Numbered from the stretch's first letter, positions 42,442 through 51,580 are shown. The stretch: 63,204 bases of DNA from Bradyrhizobium manausense (GCF_018130615.1 NZ_JAFCKB010000008.1:280001-343204); one strand, 5' to 3'. The notes: a model not told the origin generated them from the sequence alone. Made by a program: numbers and translations.

Positions 42442-43311
42442 ATGATCTATGATGCGCTGATCGGCCCGTTCACCGAATTCGAGTTCATGCGGCGGGCGCT
42501 TGCCGCCGTGATCGCGCTGTCGCTGGCGGGCGCGCCAATAGGTGTGTTCCTGATGCTGCGGCGGATGAGTCTCGTCGGCGATGCCATGGCGCACGCGATC
42601 CTGCCCGGCGCGGCCATCGGCTTTCTGCTGTCCGGCCTCAATCTGTTCGCGATGACGGCCGGCGGGCTGATTGCGGGCTTTGCGGTGGCGATCCTCGCCG
42701 GCGTGGTCGCGCGCTCGACCGGGCTGAAAGAGGACGCCTCGCTCGCGACCTTCTATCTGGCCTCGCTGGCGCTGGGCGTGACCATCGTCTCGATCAAGGG
42801 CACCAACATCGACCTGTTGCATGTGCTGTTCGGCAACATTCTCGCGATGGATGACCAGACGCTGCTGGTGGTCGCCTTCAACGCCACGGTGACGCTACTG
42901 GTGCTCGCCGTGATCTATCGGCCTCTGGTGATCGAGAGCGTTGATCCCTTGTTCTTGCGCACCGTCAGCCGCGCCGGCGGGCCTGCGCATCTCGCCTTCC
43001 TCGCTCTCGTCGTCATCAACCTCGTCAACGGCTTTCAGGCGCTCGGCACGTTGCTGGCGGTGGGCCTGATGATCCTGCCGGCCGGCATTGCGCGGTTCTG
43101 GTCGCGCGATCTCACGGTGATGATCTGCATCGCCGTGATCGCCGCGGCTGTCTCCGGTTATGCCGGCCTCGTGCTGTCGTTCCAGACCCGCGTGCCCTCG
43201 GGCCCTGCGATTATTCTTGTGGCGACGGTGTTCTACATCGTCTCCATCCTGTTCGGCCGCGTCGGCGGCATCGTCAGGCAGATGTTTCCCGGCCGGCATC
43301 TGGAGGCGTGA
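42442..43311 (+). CDS. znuB: Zinc ABC transporter permease ZnuB
   Basis: The 289-residue polytopic protein is of the ABC-3 (metal) permease family: about eight membrane helices, with MLRRMSLVGDAMAHAILPGA (about 35-54) as the ATPase-contact and family signature, and GTLLAVGLMILPAGIARFW near 205-223. It forms the membrane channel for zinc. It starts 6 bases after znuC and its stop overlaps the znuA start (GTGA), so the three are tightly coupled. Confidence 0.92.
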   Translation: MIYDALIGPFTEFEFMRRALAAVIALSLAGAPIGVFLMLRRMSLVGDAMAHAILPGAAIGFLLSGLNLFAMTAGGLIAGFAVAILAGVVARSTGLKEDASLATFYLASLALGVTIVSIKGTNIDLLHVLFGNILAMDDQTLLVVAFNATVTLLVLAVIYRPLVIESVDPLFLRTVSRAGGPAHLAFLALVVINLVNGFQALGTLLAVGLMILPAGIARFWSRDLTVMICIAVIAAAVSGYAGLVLSFQTRVPSGPAIILVATVFYIVSILFGRVGGIVRQMFPGRHLEA

Positions 43312-44177
43312 CGGTGCGTTTCCTGCTGCTCTTTGCTTTGCTGCTGATCGCCTCGCCCCTGCAGGCCGCGGACCGGCTCAATGTCATCGCGAGCTTCTCG
43401 ATCCTCGGCGACTTCGTTCGTACGGTCGGCGGCGACCGCATCAATCTGACAATACTGGTCGGTCCTGACAGCGACGTCCACGTCTACACGCCGGCGCCGG
43501 CCGATGCGAAGCGGGTCGCGGAGGCGAGGCTTGTCATCGTCAACGGGCTCGGGCTGGAGGGCTGGCTGCCGCGTCTCGTGCAGTCCGCAGGCAGCAAGGC
43601 TCAGGTGGTCACGGCGAGCGCCGGCATTGCGCCGCTAAAACTCGGCTCGGCGGCCGATCCCCACGCCTGGCAGTCCGTGCCCAATGCCAAGGTCTACGTG
43701 ACCGACATCGTCAACGCGCTGGCCACCGCTGACCCGGATGATGCCGAGTTCTTTCACACCCAGGCCAAGGCCTATCTGGAAAAGCTCGAAGTCCTCGACC
43801 GCGAGGTCCGGGACGCCGTGGCCAAAATTCCGCCGGAACGGCGCAAGGTGATCTCGACCCATGACGCCTTCGGCTATTTCGCCGCCGAATACGGTGTCCA
43901 GTTCGTCGCCCCCCTGGGCGTCTCCACCGAAACCGAGCCCAGCGCGCGGGACATCGCCGCCATCATCGGCCAGATCAAGACCCAAAAAATCCGGGCGGTA
44001 TTTCTGGAAAATATCAACGACGACCGCCTGATCCGCCGGATCGCGGCCGAGACCGGCGCCAAGGTCGGCGGGACCTTGATTTCGGACGGTTTGACCGGCG
44101 AAAAGGGGGCCGCACCCACTTACATTGACATGGTCAGGCACAATATAAAGGCCCTGACCAGCGCGCTTGACCATTAG
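43308..44177 (+). CDS. znuA: Zinc ABC transporter substrate-binding protein ZnuA
   Basis: The 289-residue periplasmic protein starts at a GTG overlapping the znuB stop and has a Sec signal (VRFLLLFALLLIASPLQA). Metal ligands appear as SDVHVYTP (His about 60), ADPHAWQSV (His about 121), ISTHDAFGYF (His about 185) and LISDGLTG (Asp). The His/Asp-rich flexible loop present in most ZnuA proteins between the first two ligands is absent. The operon instead encodes a separate His-rich peptide and a His-rich GTPase. Confidence 0.92.
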   Translation: MTVRFLLLFALLLIASPLQAADRLNVIASFSILGDFVRTVGGDRINLTILVGPDSDVHVYTPAPADAKRVAEARLVIVNGLGLEGWLPRLVQSAGSKAQVVTASAGIAPLKLGSAADPHAWQSVPNAKVYVTDIVNALATADPDDAEFFHTQAKAYLEKLEVLDREVRDAVAKIPPERRKVISTHDAFGYFAAEYGVQFVAPLGVSTETEPSARDIAAIIGQIKTQKIRAVFLENINDDRLIRRIAAETGAKVGGTLISDGLTGEKGAAPTYIDMVRHNIKALTSALDH

Positions 44178-44234
44178 GGCAGGGGGCCACCCCGCCGCCT
44201 CGCGTCGCGCGGAAAAGCCCGATCCGGAGTTGTT

Positions 44235-45278
44235 ATGTCTGAAGCGACCGCCTCCAAAATCCCCGTGACCGTCCTGACCGGCTATCTCGGTGCCGGCAAG
44301 ACCACGCTGCTCAACCGCATCCTGTCGGAGAACCACGGCAAGAAATACGCCGTCATCGTCAACGAGTTTGGCGAGATCGGCATCGACAACGACCTCATCA
44401 TCGGCGCCGATGAGGAAGTGTTCGAAATGAACAACGGCTGCATTTGCTGCACCGTGCGCGGCGACCTCGTCCGCATCATGGACGGCTTGATGAAGCGCAA
44501 GGGCAAGTTCGACGCCATTATCGTCGAGACCACCGGCCTTGCCGATCCGGCGCCGGTCGCCCAGACCTTCTTCGTCGACGAGGACGTGCAGAAGAACGCC
44601 CGCCTCGATGCGGTGGTCACGGTGGCCGACGCCAAATGGCTGTCCGACCGGCTCAAGGACGCGCCCGAGGCCAAGAACCAGATCGCGTTCGCCGACGTCA
44701 TCGTGCTGAACAAGACCGATCTCGTCACCAAGCCCGAGCTTGCCGAGGTTGAGGCCCGCATTCGCGGTATCAACCCCTACGCGAAACTCCACCGCACCGA
44801 GCGCTGCTCGGTGGCGCTGGCGGATGTGCTCGACCGCGGCGCGTTCGATCTCGATCGTATCCTCGACATCGAGCCCGACTTCCTGGAGGCCGACGATCAT
44901 GACCACGACCATGATCATCACCATCATCACGACCATCATCACCATGATCACAGTCATGGCCTGAAGCACTATCACGACGAGGACATGCAGTCGCTGTCGC
45001 TCAAGACCGACAAGCCGCTCGATCCGAACGTGTTCATGCCCTGGCTGCAGAACCTGGTGCAGGTCGAGGGCGGCAAGATCCTGCGCTCCAAAGGCATCCT
45101 CGCCTTCCACGACGACGACGACCGCTACGTCTTCCAGGGCGTCCACATGATGCTGGAGGGCAACCATCAGCGGAAGTGGAAGGAGGGCGAGCCGCGCGAG
45201 AGCCGCCTCGTCTTCATCGGCCGTGAATTGCCGGAAAAGGCCATTCGCGAAGGTTTCGAGAGCTGCATCGTCTCGTGA
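44235..45278 (+). CDS. COG0523 (CobW-family) GTPase, zinc metallochaperone type
   Basis: The 347-residue G3E GTPase has P-loop GYLGAGKTTLLNR (about 16-28), the metal-binding CxCC in NNGCICCTVRGDL (about 70-82), ETTGLADPAP, and NKTD (about 158). A His/Asp-rich stretch (DHDHDHDHHHHHDHHHHDHS, about 220-239) lies before the C-terminal domain. Family members in Zur-regulated operons (ZigA/ZagA type) deliver zinc to client enzymes during starvation. It follows znuA by 57 bases and overlaps the WD40 gene by one base, so it belongs to the same operon. Confidence 0.92.
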   Translation: MSEATASKIPVTVLTGYLGAGKTTLLNRILSENHGKKYAVIVNEFGEIGIDNDLIIGADEEVFEMNNGCICCTVRGDLVRIMDGLMKRKGKFDAIIVETTGLADPAPVAQTFFVDEDVQKNARLDAVVTVADAKWLSDRLKDAPEAKNQIAFADVIVLNKTDLVTKPELAEVEARIRGINPYAKLHRTERCSVALADVLDRGAFDLDRILDIEPDFLEADDHDHDHDHHHHHDHHHHDHSHGLKHYHDEDMQSLSLKTDKPLDPNVFMPWLQNLVQVEGGKILRSKGILAFHDDDDRYVFQGVHMMLEGNHQRKWKEGEPRESRLVFIGRELPEKAIREGFESCIVS

Positions 45279-46297
45279 TGAAAGAGTTCACGCCGGCCCC
45301 CGATTCCGCCTCGATCGTCTCCGTCACCGACAAGGTCAAGCCGGTTACGCTCGGCATGGGCGTGACCTCGGTGCATTTCCTTGGCCCCCGCGCCGCCTTC
45401 GTCGGCGGCGAGGAGAATGTCGCGTTCGTCGACGCCAAGGGCGAGATCACCACGGTTGCCGTGCACAGCGGCGGCATTCTCTCGACGGCAAGTGACGGCA
45501 AGCGCCTTGTCATGGGCGGCGACGACGGCAAGGTCGTCTCGCTCGACGCCAAGGGCGAGGTGGCGCTGCTCGCGACCGACCCGAAGCGGCGCTGGATCGA
45601 CGCGGTGGCGCTGCACGCCGACGGCGCCTTCGCCTGGTCGGCCGGCAAGACGGCGACCGTCAAGAGCGGCAAGAACGACGAAAAGTCGCTCGAGGTGCCC
45701 TCGACTGTCGGTGGTCTCGCTTTCGCGCCGAAGGGACTTCGGCTTGCGATCGCGCATTACAACGGCGCGACGCTGTGGTTTCCGAACATGGAAGGATCGG
45801 CCGAATTCCTGCCCTGGGCCGGCTCACATCTCGGCGTCACCTTCAGCCCCGATAACAAGTTTCTGGTCACCTCGATGCACGAGGCGGCGCTGCACGGCTG
45901 GCGGCTCGCCGACAACAGGCACATGCGCATGACCGGCTATCCCGGCCGCGTCCGCTCGATGTCCTGGAGCGCGGGCGGCAAGGGGCTCGCGACCTCGGGC
46001 GCCGACACCGTCATCATCTGGCCGTTCGGCAGCAAGGACGGCCCGATGGGCAAGGAGCCCGCGATGCTCGCGCCGCTGCAGGCCCGCGTGTCTGTCGTCG
46101 CCTGCCATCCGAAGAACGACATCCTCGCCGCCGGCTACAGCGACGGCACCGTGCTGATGGTGAGGATGGAGGACGGCGCGGAGATTCTGGTCCGCCGCAA
46201 TGGTACGCCCCCCGTCGCGGCGCTTGCCTGGAATGCCAAGGGCTCGCTGCTGGCGTTCGCTGACGAAAATGGGGACGGTGGACTTCTGGAGCTTTAA
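45278..46297 (+). CDS. WD40-repeat protein of the zinc operon
   Basis: The 339-residue beta-propeller protein contains repeat-like blocks such as GGDDGKVVSLDAKGEVALLA (about 75), GSHLGVTFSPDNKFLVTSMH (about 180), GRVRSMSWSAGGKGLATSGA (about 222) and VVACHPKNDILAAGYSDGTV (about 268). No signal peptide, so cytoplasmic. The start is the ATG at 45278, overlapping the GTPase stop (TGATG); a GTG one codon earlier is possible. WD40 proteins are scaffolds and are not usual znu partners. Position suggests a partner of the COG0523 chaperone or its clients. Confidence 0.82.
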   Translation: MKEFTPAPDSASIVSVTDKVKPVTLGMGVTSVHFLGPRAAFVGGEENVAFVDAKGEITTVAVHSGGILSTASDGKRLVMGGDDGKVVSLDAKGEVALLATDPKRRWIDAVALHADGAFAWSAGKTATVKSGKNDEKSLEVPSTVGGLAFAPKGLRLAIAHYNGATLWFPNMEGSAEFLPWAGSHLGVTFSPDNKFLVTSMHEAALHGWRLADNRHMRMTGYPGRVRSMSWSAGGKGLATSGADTVIIWPFGSKDGPMGKEPAMLAPLQARVSVVACHPKNDILAAGYSDGTVLMVRMEDGAEILVRRNGTPPVAALAWNAKGSLLAFADENGDGGLLEL

Positions 46298-46327
46298 TCC
46301 GTCATCATTCCGGCCGTATAGGGAATC

Positions 46328-47044
46328 ATGCGATTCCTGACGACTTTCCAGCTTGCTGATTTTGCCGACACGCTGGTCAGCCTGACCACAGCCTTCGTGC
46401 TGGGCACGCTGATCGGCGCCGAGCGGCAGTATCGCCAGCGTACAGCCGGCCTGCGTACCAATGTGCTGGTCGCGGTTGGCGCCGCCGCCTTTGTCGATCT
46501 CGCCATGCATCTGGACGGCGCGGACGGTGCCGTGCGGGTGATCGCCTATGTCGTGTCGGGCATCGGCTTTCTCGGTGCCGGCGTCATCATGAAGCAAGGC
46601 ATGGACGTGCGCGGGCTCAACACTGCGGCGACGCTGTGGGCCTCGGCCGCGGTCGGCTCCTGCGCCGGTGCCGACATGGTTGCGCAGGCTGTCGCGCTGA
46701 CCGTGTTTGTCATCGCCGGCAACACCATGCTGCGTCCGCTGGTCAATGCCATCAACCGCATCCCTCTGAACGAGAAGGCGATCGAAGCGACCTACTACTT
46801 CAAGCTCGCGGTTGCGGCCGATGCGCTACCCGACATGCGCGACCGCCTGGTCGACAAGCTCGAGGTCGCGAAATATCCGGTGGCCGATGTCGATGTCGTC
46901 GAGATCGGTGACGACATTCTGGAGATCGTGGCAAAGCTGGTCGCAACCGCGGTCGATCCGAACGAGCTGAACGCGTTGGCGACCGATCTCCAGCACTTGC
47001 CCGGCGTGCGCCACGCCACCTGGGAAGTCAGCACGACGGAATAA
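46328..47044 (+). CDS. MgtC/SapB-family membrane protein
   Basis: The 238-residue protein has the MgtC N-terminal membrane domain: LVSLTTAFVLGTLIGAERQY (about 13-32), TAGLRTNVLVAVGAAAFVD, GIGFLGAGVIMKQGMDVRGL (about 78-97) and NTAATLWASAAVGSCAGA. A soluble ACT-like C-terminal domain (about 155-238) follows. MgtC proteins help bacteria cope with low magnesium, acid or the host environment, partly by modulating F-type ATPase. It starts 30 bases after the WD40 gene, so it may be the last gene of the zinc operon. Confidence 0.88.
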   Translation: MRFLTTFQLADFADTLVSLTTAFVLGTLIGAERQYRQRTAGLRTNVLVAVGAAAFVDLAMHLDGADGAVRVIAYVVSGIGFLGAGVIMKQGMDVRGLNTAATLWASAAVGSCAGADMVAQAVALTVFVIAGNTMLRPLVNAINRIPLNEKAIEATYYFKLAVAADALPDMRDRLVDKLEVAKYPVADVDVVEIGDDILEIVAKLVATAVDPNELNALATDLQHLPGVRHATWEVSTTE

Positions 47045-47090
47045 ACGCGGCCTTTTGGCGCGACTGAGCGGTTCCCGCTTCGCCGGGTGC

Positions 47091-47115
47091 GGAACCGCCG
47101 TCGCAGAAATTCGTT
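47091..47115 (+). promoter_or_regulatory. EcfG-type stress promoter
   Basis: GGAAC at 47091-47095, a 16-base spacer and CGTT at 47112-47115, a perfect consensus match. It lies 28 bases before the ATG at 47144 and rules against the alternative start at 47087. Confidence 0.72.
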
Positions 47116-47143
47116 GATCCCGCGGACAAAGGCGGTGATCGAC

Positions 47144-47482
47144 ATGCCCGGCCCAAACGACAAGCGAAATCTGAAGCTCGACCTGACGATTGCCTGTTCG
47201 CTGTTCGCGGCAGGCGTTGTGGTGTCAGCGATGTCACTGGCGCAAATCCGCGCCCAGAACAGGGTGGAGCTGGCACAGGCAACACAGCCTTTGCAGGGCA
47301 CGCCGTCCAACGATCGGGACAAGACGCCCGCCGAGGCCAAACCCGGCGGTGAGCGCCCGACCACGCCGGCGCCCGAACCCGCGCGCCCCGATCCGCAGAC
47401 GCAGGGCGCGGCAGGTGCGGCCAAGCCGGCGCTGCCACCGGCCCCGGCCGAAAAGGTCGCGCCGCCAATCAAGGACAAGTAG
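47144..47482 (+). CDS. Small single-span membrane protein, Pro-rich, stress-linked
   Basis: The 112-residue product has a basic start, one hydrophobic helix (LTIACSLFAAGVVVSAMSLA, about 14-33) and a long Pro/Ala/Lys-rich tail (KPGGERPTTPAPEPARPDPQ and onward). No known domain. The tail is probably periplasmic and extended, as in cell-envelope spacer proteins. A perfect EcfG promoter just upstream supports both the start choice and induction in the general stress response. Confidence 0.72.
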   Translation: MPGPNDKRNLKLDLTIACSLFAAGVVVSAMSLAQIRAQNRVELAQATQPLQGTPSNDRDKTPAEAKPGGERPTTPAPEPARPDPQTQGAAGAAKPALPPAPAEKVAPPIKDK

Positions 47483-47597
47483 CCGCGACGGCCAGCCTAT
47501 TCTGACACGTATGTGACAACTGATACCGATTTAACGATCTCGCCTCGGCGCGCGGCTCGCTCCATAATCCGCCGAACCAACGACAGATGGGGCTCCC

Positions 47598-48338
47598 ATG
47601 AAGATCGAGGACGTTCGCCGTACCGCATATTCGATGCCGCTCACCAACCCGTCTTTCCCGCCGGGGCCATACCGCTTCTTCGACCGCGAATATTTCATCA
47701 TCACCTACCGGACCGATCCCGAAGCCCTCGCCGCCATCGTGCCCGAGCCACTCGAGGTAGCGGAGCCGGTGGTGAAATACGAATTCATCCGCATGCCCGA
47801 CTCGACCGGCTTCGGCGACTACACCGAGACCGGGCAGGTGATCCCGGTCCGGTTCAAGGGCGAGCTGGGCGCCTACACCCACGCGATGTATCTCGACGAC
47901 GAGGGGCCGATCGCCGGCGGCCGCGAGCTGTGGGGCTTTCCGAAGAAGCTGGCGCGGCCGAAGATCGAGGTCGAGAGCGATGTGTTGGTCGGCTCGCTGC
48001 ATTATGGTTCGGTGCTCTGTGCCTCCGCGACCATGGGCTACAAGCACCGCAAGGTCGACCATGACGTGGTGCTGCAGTCGATGGCGGCGCCGAACTTTAT
48101 CCTGAAGATCATCCCACACGTCGACGGCTCAACGCGGATTTGCGAGCTGGTGCGCTTCCATCTCGAGGACATCACGCTGAAGGAAGCCTGGACAGGCCCC
48201 GCCGCGCTCGGCCTGTTCCCTCACGCGCTCTGCGATGTCGCCCGGCTGCCGGTGCGCGAGGTGGTCTCGGCGCTGCACTTCAAAGCCGATTTGACGCTGG
48301 GACTCGGCAGCGTGGCGTTCGACTACATGGCGAAGTGA
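47598..48338 (+). CDS. adc: Acetoacetate decarboxylase
   Basis: The 246-residue protein has the Schiff-base Lys in [15 protein letters not shown] (about 111-125), preceded by the acidic [20 protein letters not shown] segment and followed by [20 protein letters not shown], all characteristic of acetoacetate decarboxylase (acetoacetate to acetone and CO2). Related family members act on other beta-keto or alpha-keto acids, so substrate certainty is moderate. No CoA-transferase gene is adjacent. A GC-rich hairpin at 48350-48371 separates it from the convergent lyase gene. Confidence 0.88.
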   Translation: MKIEDVRRTAYSMPLTNPSFPPGPYRFFDREYFIITYRTDPEALAAIVPEPLEVAEPVVKYEFIRMPDSTGFGDYTETGQVIPVRFKGELGAYTHAMYLDDEGPIAGGRELWGFPKKLARPKIEVESDVLVGSLHYGSVLCASATMGYKHRKVDHDVVLQSMAAPNFILKIIPHVDGSTRICELVRFHLEDITLKEAWTGPAALGLFPHALCDVARLPVREVVSALHFKADLTLGLGSVAFDYMAK

Positions 48339-48349
48339 CGTGAGTGGGC

Positions 48350-48371
48350 GGGGCGCGGCATGACGCGCCCC
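48350..48371. terminator. Hairpin between convergent genes
   Basis: Eight-base-pair stem GGGGCGCG / CGCGCCCC with a GCATGA loop, extendable by GGGC / GCCC. It is shared by the adc and lyase genes and has no T-tract. Confidence 0.6.
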
Positions 48372-48380
48372 GGCCCGCTA

Positions 48381-49988
48381 TTAATGCACCGCGTCGTTCG
48401 GCAAGAGCGCCGCAAACGCCTGATCGAGTGCGGTATCGGCCTTTGCGAGCTTGTCGCGCTGGGCGGCAAGCCAGAGCTTGTCGGCATCGAGGCGCTGCTG
48501 GGCCACCTTGAGCATACGTGCAGTCTCCTCCGGCTGCGGACCGCCGACGCCCTTGGTGTGCGCCACGATCCATTCCGGTGACATCACCTCCCTGAATTCG
48601 GCCTCGCTCATCGGGAAGGGTCTCGCCGGCATGTTGAATTTGGCAAGCGTCTTGGCGAAGAGGTCGGTCACTTCGCTGAAGGGTATGGTCTTGGGCGTGA
48701 GGTCTAGCGGCCGCGCATAGCTGACCATCTGTGATGCAAAGCCATGCCCGACGCGGAACGGGATCTGGTGCGCCTGCAACAGCAGCTCGGCGAGGTTCAT
48801 TGTCGAAGTCCAGTCGCTCTCCAGCTCTTCCTTGGCGCGGACCTTGTTGACCACGATTGCATCGAACACCCGGTCGGTCGCGGCGACCATCTTGATGGCA
48901 CGCGGGAACAGGCCGATATCCTCGGACTGGGCCTTGGAATCGACCATGCCCGACATGACGTTGTGGGCGCTGATCGACACTGCCCCCGACAGCCCCACCA
49001 CATCTGAAGCTGCGATCCTCGCCTGCATGATCAGACCCGGATTGCGCTTCTGTGGCATCGAGCTGCTGGTGTAGGTCGAGCCCTCCTGCAGCAAAAGCCA
49101 CGGTCGCACCTCGGCGTATTGCGTATGCAGATCCTGCATCATCACCCCGATGCGGATGGCGGCCGAATTGGCGATCGCGGTGGCCTCGAGCTGGTTGTCG
49201 AATGGGATCACCTGGTTGGCGTCCATCGAATTCTCGACGACGCCGTCAAAGCCGAGCAGCTGGGCGAGGCGCGTGCGGTTCAGCGGCCAGATCGAGCCGG
49301 ACATGACGCCGACGCCCATCGGGCTGAGGTTGAGCCGGCGATAGGCCTCGCTGACGCGCTGCTGGTCGCGCTCGAACGATTCCTCATAGGCCAGCAGGTA
49401 ATGACCATAGGTGATCGGCACCGCCTGCACACCGTTGGTGTAGCCGGGCATCAATGCATCGAGATTGTCAGCCGCCTTGGCGAGCAGCTTGGCACGCAAG
49501 CCGAGCAATGCTTCGGCAAAATCCAGCGTCTGGTTCCGCAGTTTGGCAGCGCGATAGGTCGCGTACATGTCCTGACGGCTGCGCCCGGCGTGGATGACGG
49601 AGGCCTCCTCGCCGACCTTGTCGGTCATGATCTTCTCGATCTGAAGGACGTCGCTCGGGCGCTTGCCATCGGGCTCACGCGCCTGGCGGATCGTGTAGTC
49701 CACGCCCCCGGCGATCAGCTGACCGGTGTTTTTCGGGAAGATGCCTTCCTCCACCAGCATCACGGTGGAGGCCTTGTTGATCTTGTTGAGCCAGTAGAAC
49801 TGGTCCTCGGCTGCGTCCGATTTGCTGGTCGAGGGTTGCGCGCCGCTGGGGGCGTTGGCGCCGATCTTGGCGGCGCTTTCGTTGCATTCCTGCGTGGTCT
49901 TGCAGGGCAACTGACCGGTATCCGCGGCCAATGCGTGGGACGCGATCAGGAGGCTGACGCCTCCCGCGATGCAGGCGATATTCTTCAT
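48381..49988 (-). CDS. Exported argininosuccinate-lyase-like protein (fumarase/ASL superfamily)
   Basis: The 535-residue protein combines a Sec signal peptide (MKNIACIAGGVSLLIASHAL, cleaved near ALAA/D) with a complete lyase fold. Superfamily signatures: VIHAGRSRQDMYATYRAAKL (about 131-150, HxGRSRxD of argininosuccinate lyase), GVMSGSIWPLNR (about 228) and the mobile loop GSTYTSSSMPQKRNPGLIMQ (about 306-325) with the catalytic Ser. Ordinary argininosuccinate lyase is cytoplasmic and about 460 residues long; this one carries an N-terminal extension with two Cys and appears periplasmic. A fumarate-releasing lyase acting on an aspartate or succinyl adduct outside the cytoplasm is inferred. It is a single gene with a long 5' gap. 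Confidence 0.85.
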   Translation of the reverse strand: MKNIACIAGGVSLLIASHALAADTGQLPCKTTQECNESAAKIGANAPSGAQPSTSKSDAAEDQFYWLNKINKASTVMLVEEGIFPKNTGQLIAGGVDYTIRQAREPDGKRPSDVLQIEKIMTDKVGEEASVIHAGRSRQDMYATYRAAKLRNQTLDFAEALLGLRAKLLAKAADNLDALMPGYTNGVQAVPITYGHYLLAYEESFERDQQRVSEAYRRLNLSPMGVGVMSGSIWPLNRTRLAQLLGFDGVVENSMDANQVIPFDNQLEATAIANSAAIRIGVMMQDLHTQYAEVRPWLLLQEGSTYTSSSMPQKRNPGLIMQARIAASDVVGLSGAVSISAHNVMSGMVDSKAQSEDIGLFPRAIKMVAATDRVFDAIVVNKVRAKEELESDWTSTMNLAELLLQAHQIPFRVGHGFASQMVSYARPLDLTPKTIPFSEVTDLFAKTLAKFNMPARPFPMSEAEFREVMSPEWIVAHTKGVGGPQPEETARMLKVAQQRLDADKLWLAAQRDKLAKADTALDQAFAALLPNDAVH

Positions 49989-50089
49989 GCGGACCTCCCG
50001 GTTGCCGTGCGACCGGGCGGTTGGTTAGCATCCGGGCTGGCGGAAGGCTATTAGCCTCCCGTTCATCGCGGCCCGGACAGGTGCGCCTG

Positions 50090-51532
50090 TCAGCGCACCA
50101 GGATGTTCTTGAACTGCCAGGGATCGCTGGTGTCGATGTCTTCCGGGAACAGTCCCGGACGATCCGTCAGCGGCGTCCAGTCGGTGTAGAACCCCTTCAC
50201 CGGGCCCAGATACGGCAGCTGGATTTCCAGCAGGCGATCGAAATCCAGTTCGTCGGCTTCGACGATGCCTTCGTTCGGATTCTCCAGCGCCCACACCATG
50301 CCGCCGAGCACGGCGGAGGTTACCTGCAGGCCGGTGGCGTTCTGATAGGGCGCGAGCGCCCGGGTCTCTTCGATCGAGAGCTGCGAGCCGTACCAATAGG
50401 CATTGTTGTCGTGCCCGAACAGCAGCACGCCGAGCTCGTCGATGCCGTCGATGATCTCGTTCTCGTCCAGGATGTGGTGCTTCTCCTGCATCTTCGCGGC
50501 GCGGCCGAACATTTCGTGCAGCGACAGCACGGCGTCGTCGGCTGGGTGATAGGCGTAGTGGCAGGTCGGCCGGTAGATCGCCTTGCCTGACACGTCACGC
50601 ACCGTGAAGTAATCGGAGATCGAGATCGACTCGTTGTGGGTGACGAGGAAGCCATATTGCGCGCCGCGGGTCGGGCACCAGGTGCGCACGCGCGTGTTGG
50701 CGCCGGGCTGCATCAGATAGATGGCCGCGCCGCAGCCGGCTTCGTGGGTCCGCGCATTCTCCGGCATCCACTTTTCGTGGGTGCCCCAGCCGAGCTCGGA
50801 GGGCTGCACGCCTTCCGACAGGAAACCTTCCACCGACCAGGTGTTGACGAAGACGTCCGGCTCCTTCGGCGTCTTGGAGCGCTGGGTGTCGCGTTCGGCG
50901 ATGTGGATGCCCTTGATGCCGGCCTGCCGCATCAGATCCGCCCATTCGGCCTTGGTCTTCGGCTTGGGCGCATTGAGCTTCAGATCGGCGGCAACGTTGA
51001 GCAGCGCCTGCTTGACGAAGAAGGAGACCATGCCGGGATTGGCGCCGCAGCAGGAGACGGCCGTGGTCGAGCCCGCGGGACGCGCCTTCTTGGCGGCCAG
51101 CGTCACTTCGCGCAGCGCGTAATTGGAGCGGGCTTCCGGGCCCTTCGACGCATCGAAATAGAAGCCGAGCCAGGGCTCGTTGACGGTGTCGATATAGAGC
51201 GCGCCGAGCTCGTTGCAGAGCTCCATGATGTCGGTGGAGCCGGTGTCGACCGAGAGATTGACGCAAAAGCCCTGGCCGCCGCCTTCGGTGAGCAGCGGGG
51301 TCAGCAGTTCGCGATAATTGTCCTTGGTCACGGCCTTCTGGATGAAGCGCACATTGTGCTTCTCGCAATGCGCCTTGCGGCCCTCGTCCTTGGGATCGAT
51401 CACGGTGACCCGTGACTTGTCGTAATCGAGATGCCGCTCGATCAGCGGCAGGGTGCCTTTGCCGATGGAGCCGAAGCCGACCATGACGATGGGGCCGGTG
51501 ATCTTCGCGTAGATCTGCGAGGGGGGGCTCAT
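50090..51532 (-). CDS. hss: Homospermidine synthase
   Basis: The protein is about 480 residues from the ATG at 51532, which has GGAGAA upstream; a TTG eleven codons earlier is less likely. Features: NAD-binding IVMVGFGSIGKGTLPLIERH (about 15-34), DPKDEGRKAHCEKHNVRFIQ, and GQGFCVNLSVDTGSTDIMEL (about 85-104), with NEPWLGFYFD and SCCGANPGMVSFF further on. It transfers an aminobutyl group from putrescine to putrescine, giving sym-homospermidine, a main polyamine of rhizobia. It sits downstream of RidA, GNAT and ornithine decarboxylase genes on the same strand: a polyamine cluster. Confidence 0.93.
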   Translation of the reverse strand: MSPPSQIYAKITGPIVMVGFGSIGKGTLPLIERHLDYDKSRVTVIDPKDEGRKAHCEKHNVRFIQKAVTKDNYRELLTPLLTEGGGQGFCVNLSVDTGSTDIMELCNELGALYIDTVNEPWLGFYFDASKGPEARSNYALREVTLAAKKARPAGSTTAVSCCGANPGMVSFFVKQALLNVAADLKLNAPKPKTKAEWADLMRQAGIKGIHIAERDTQRSKTPKEPDVFVNTWSVEGFLSEGVQPSELGWGTHEKWMPENARTHEAGCGAAIYLMQPGANTRVRTWCPTRGAQYGFLVTHNESISISDYFTVRDVSGKAIYRPTCHYAYHPADDAVLSLHEMFGRAAKMQEKHHILDENEIIDGIDELGVLLFGHDNNAYWYGSQLSIEETRALAPYQNATGLQVTSAVLGGMVWALENPNEGIVEADELDFDRLLEIQLPYLGPVKGFYTDWTPLTDRPGLFPEDIDTSDPWQFKNILVR

Positions 51533-51580
51533 GGGATGGTTTCTCCGGAACGTGCTGGCGGACAATTGGTGAGGGTTGGA

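Noticed and set aside
44898-44960. CAT/CAC-rich low-complexity stretch as a microsatellite repeat
   Set aside because: It is in frame inside the COG0523 gene and encodes its His-rich metal loop; similar tracts at 41457-41550 and 58367-58490 are also coding.
43635-45167. 510-codon minus-strand frame
   Set aside because: It is antisense to znuA and the COG0523 gene; its Val/Met-rich stretch is the complement of the His-rich codons.
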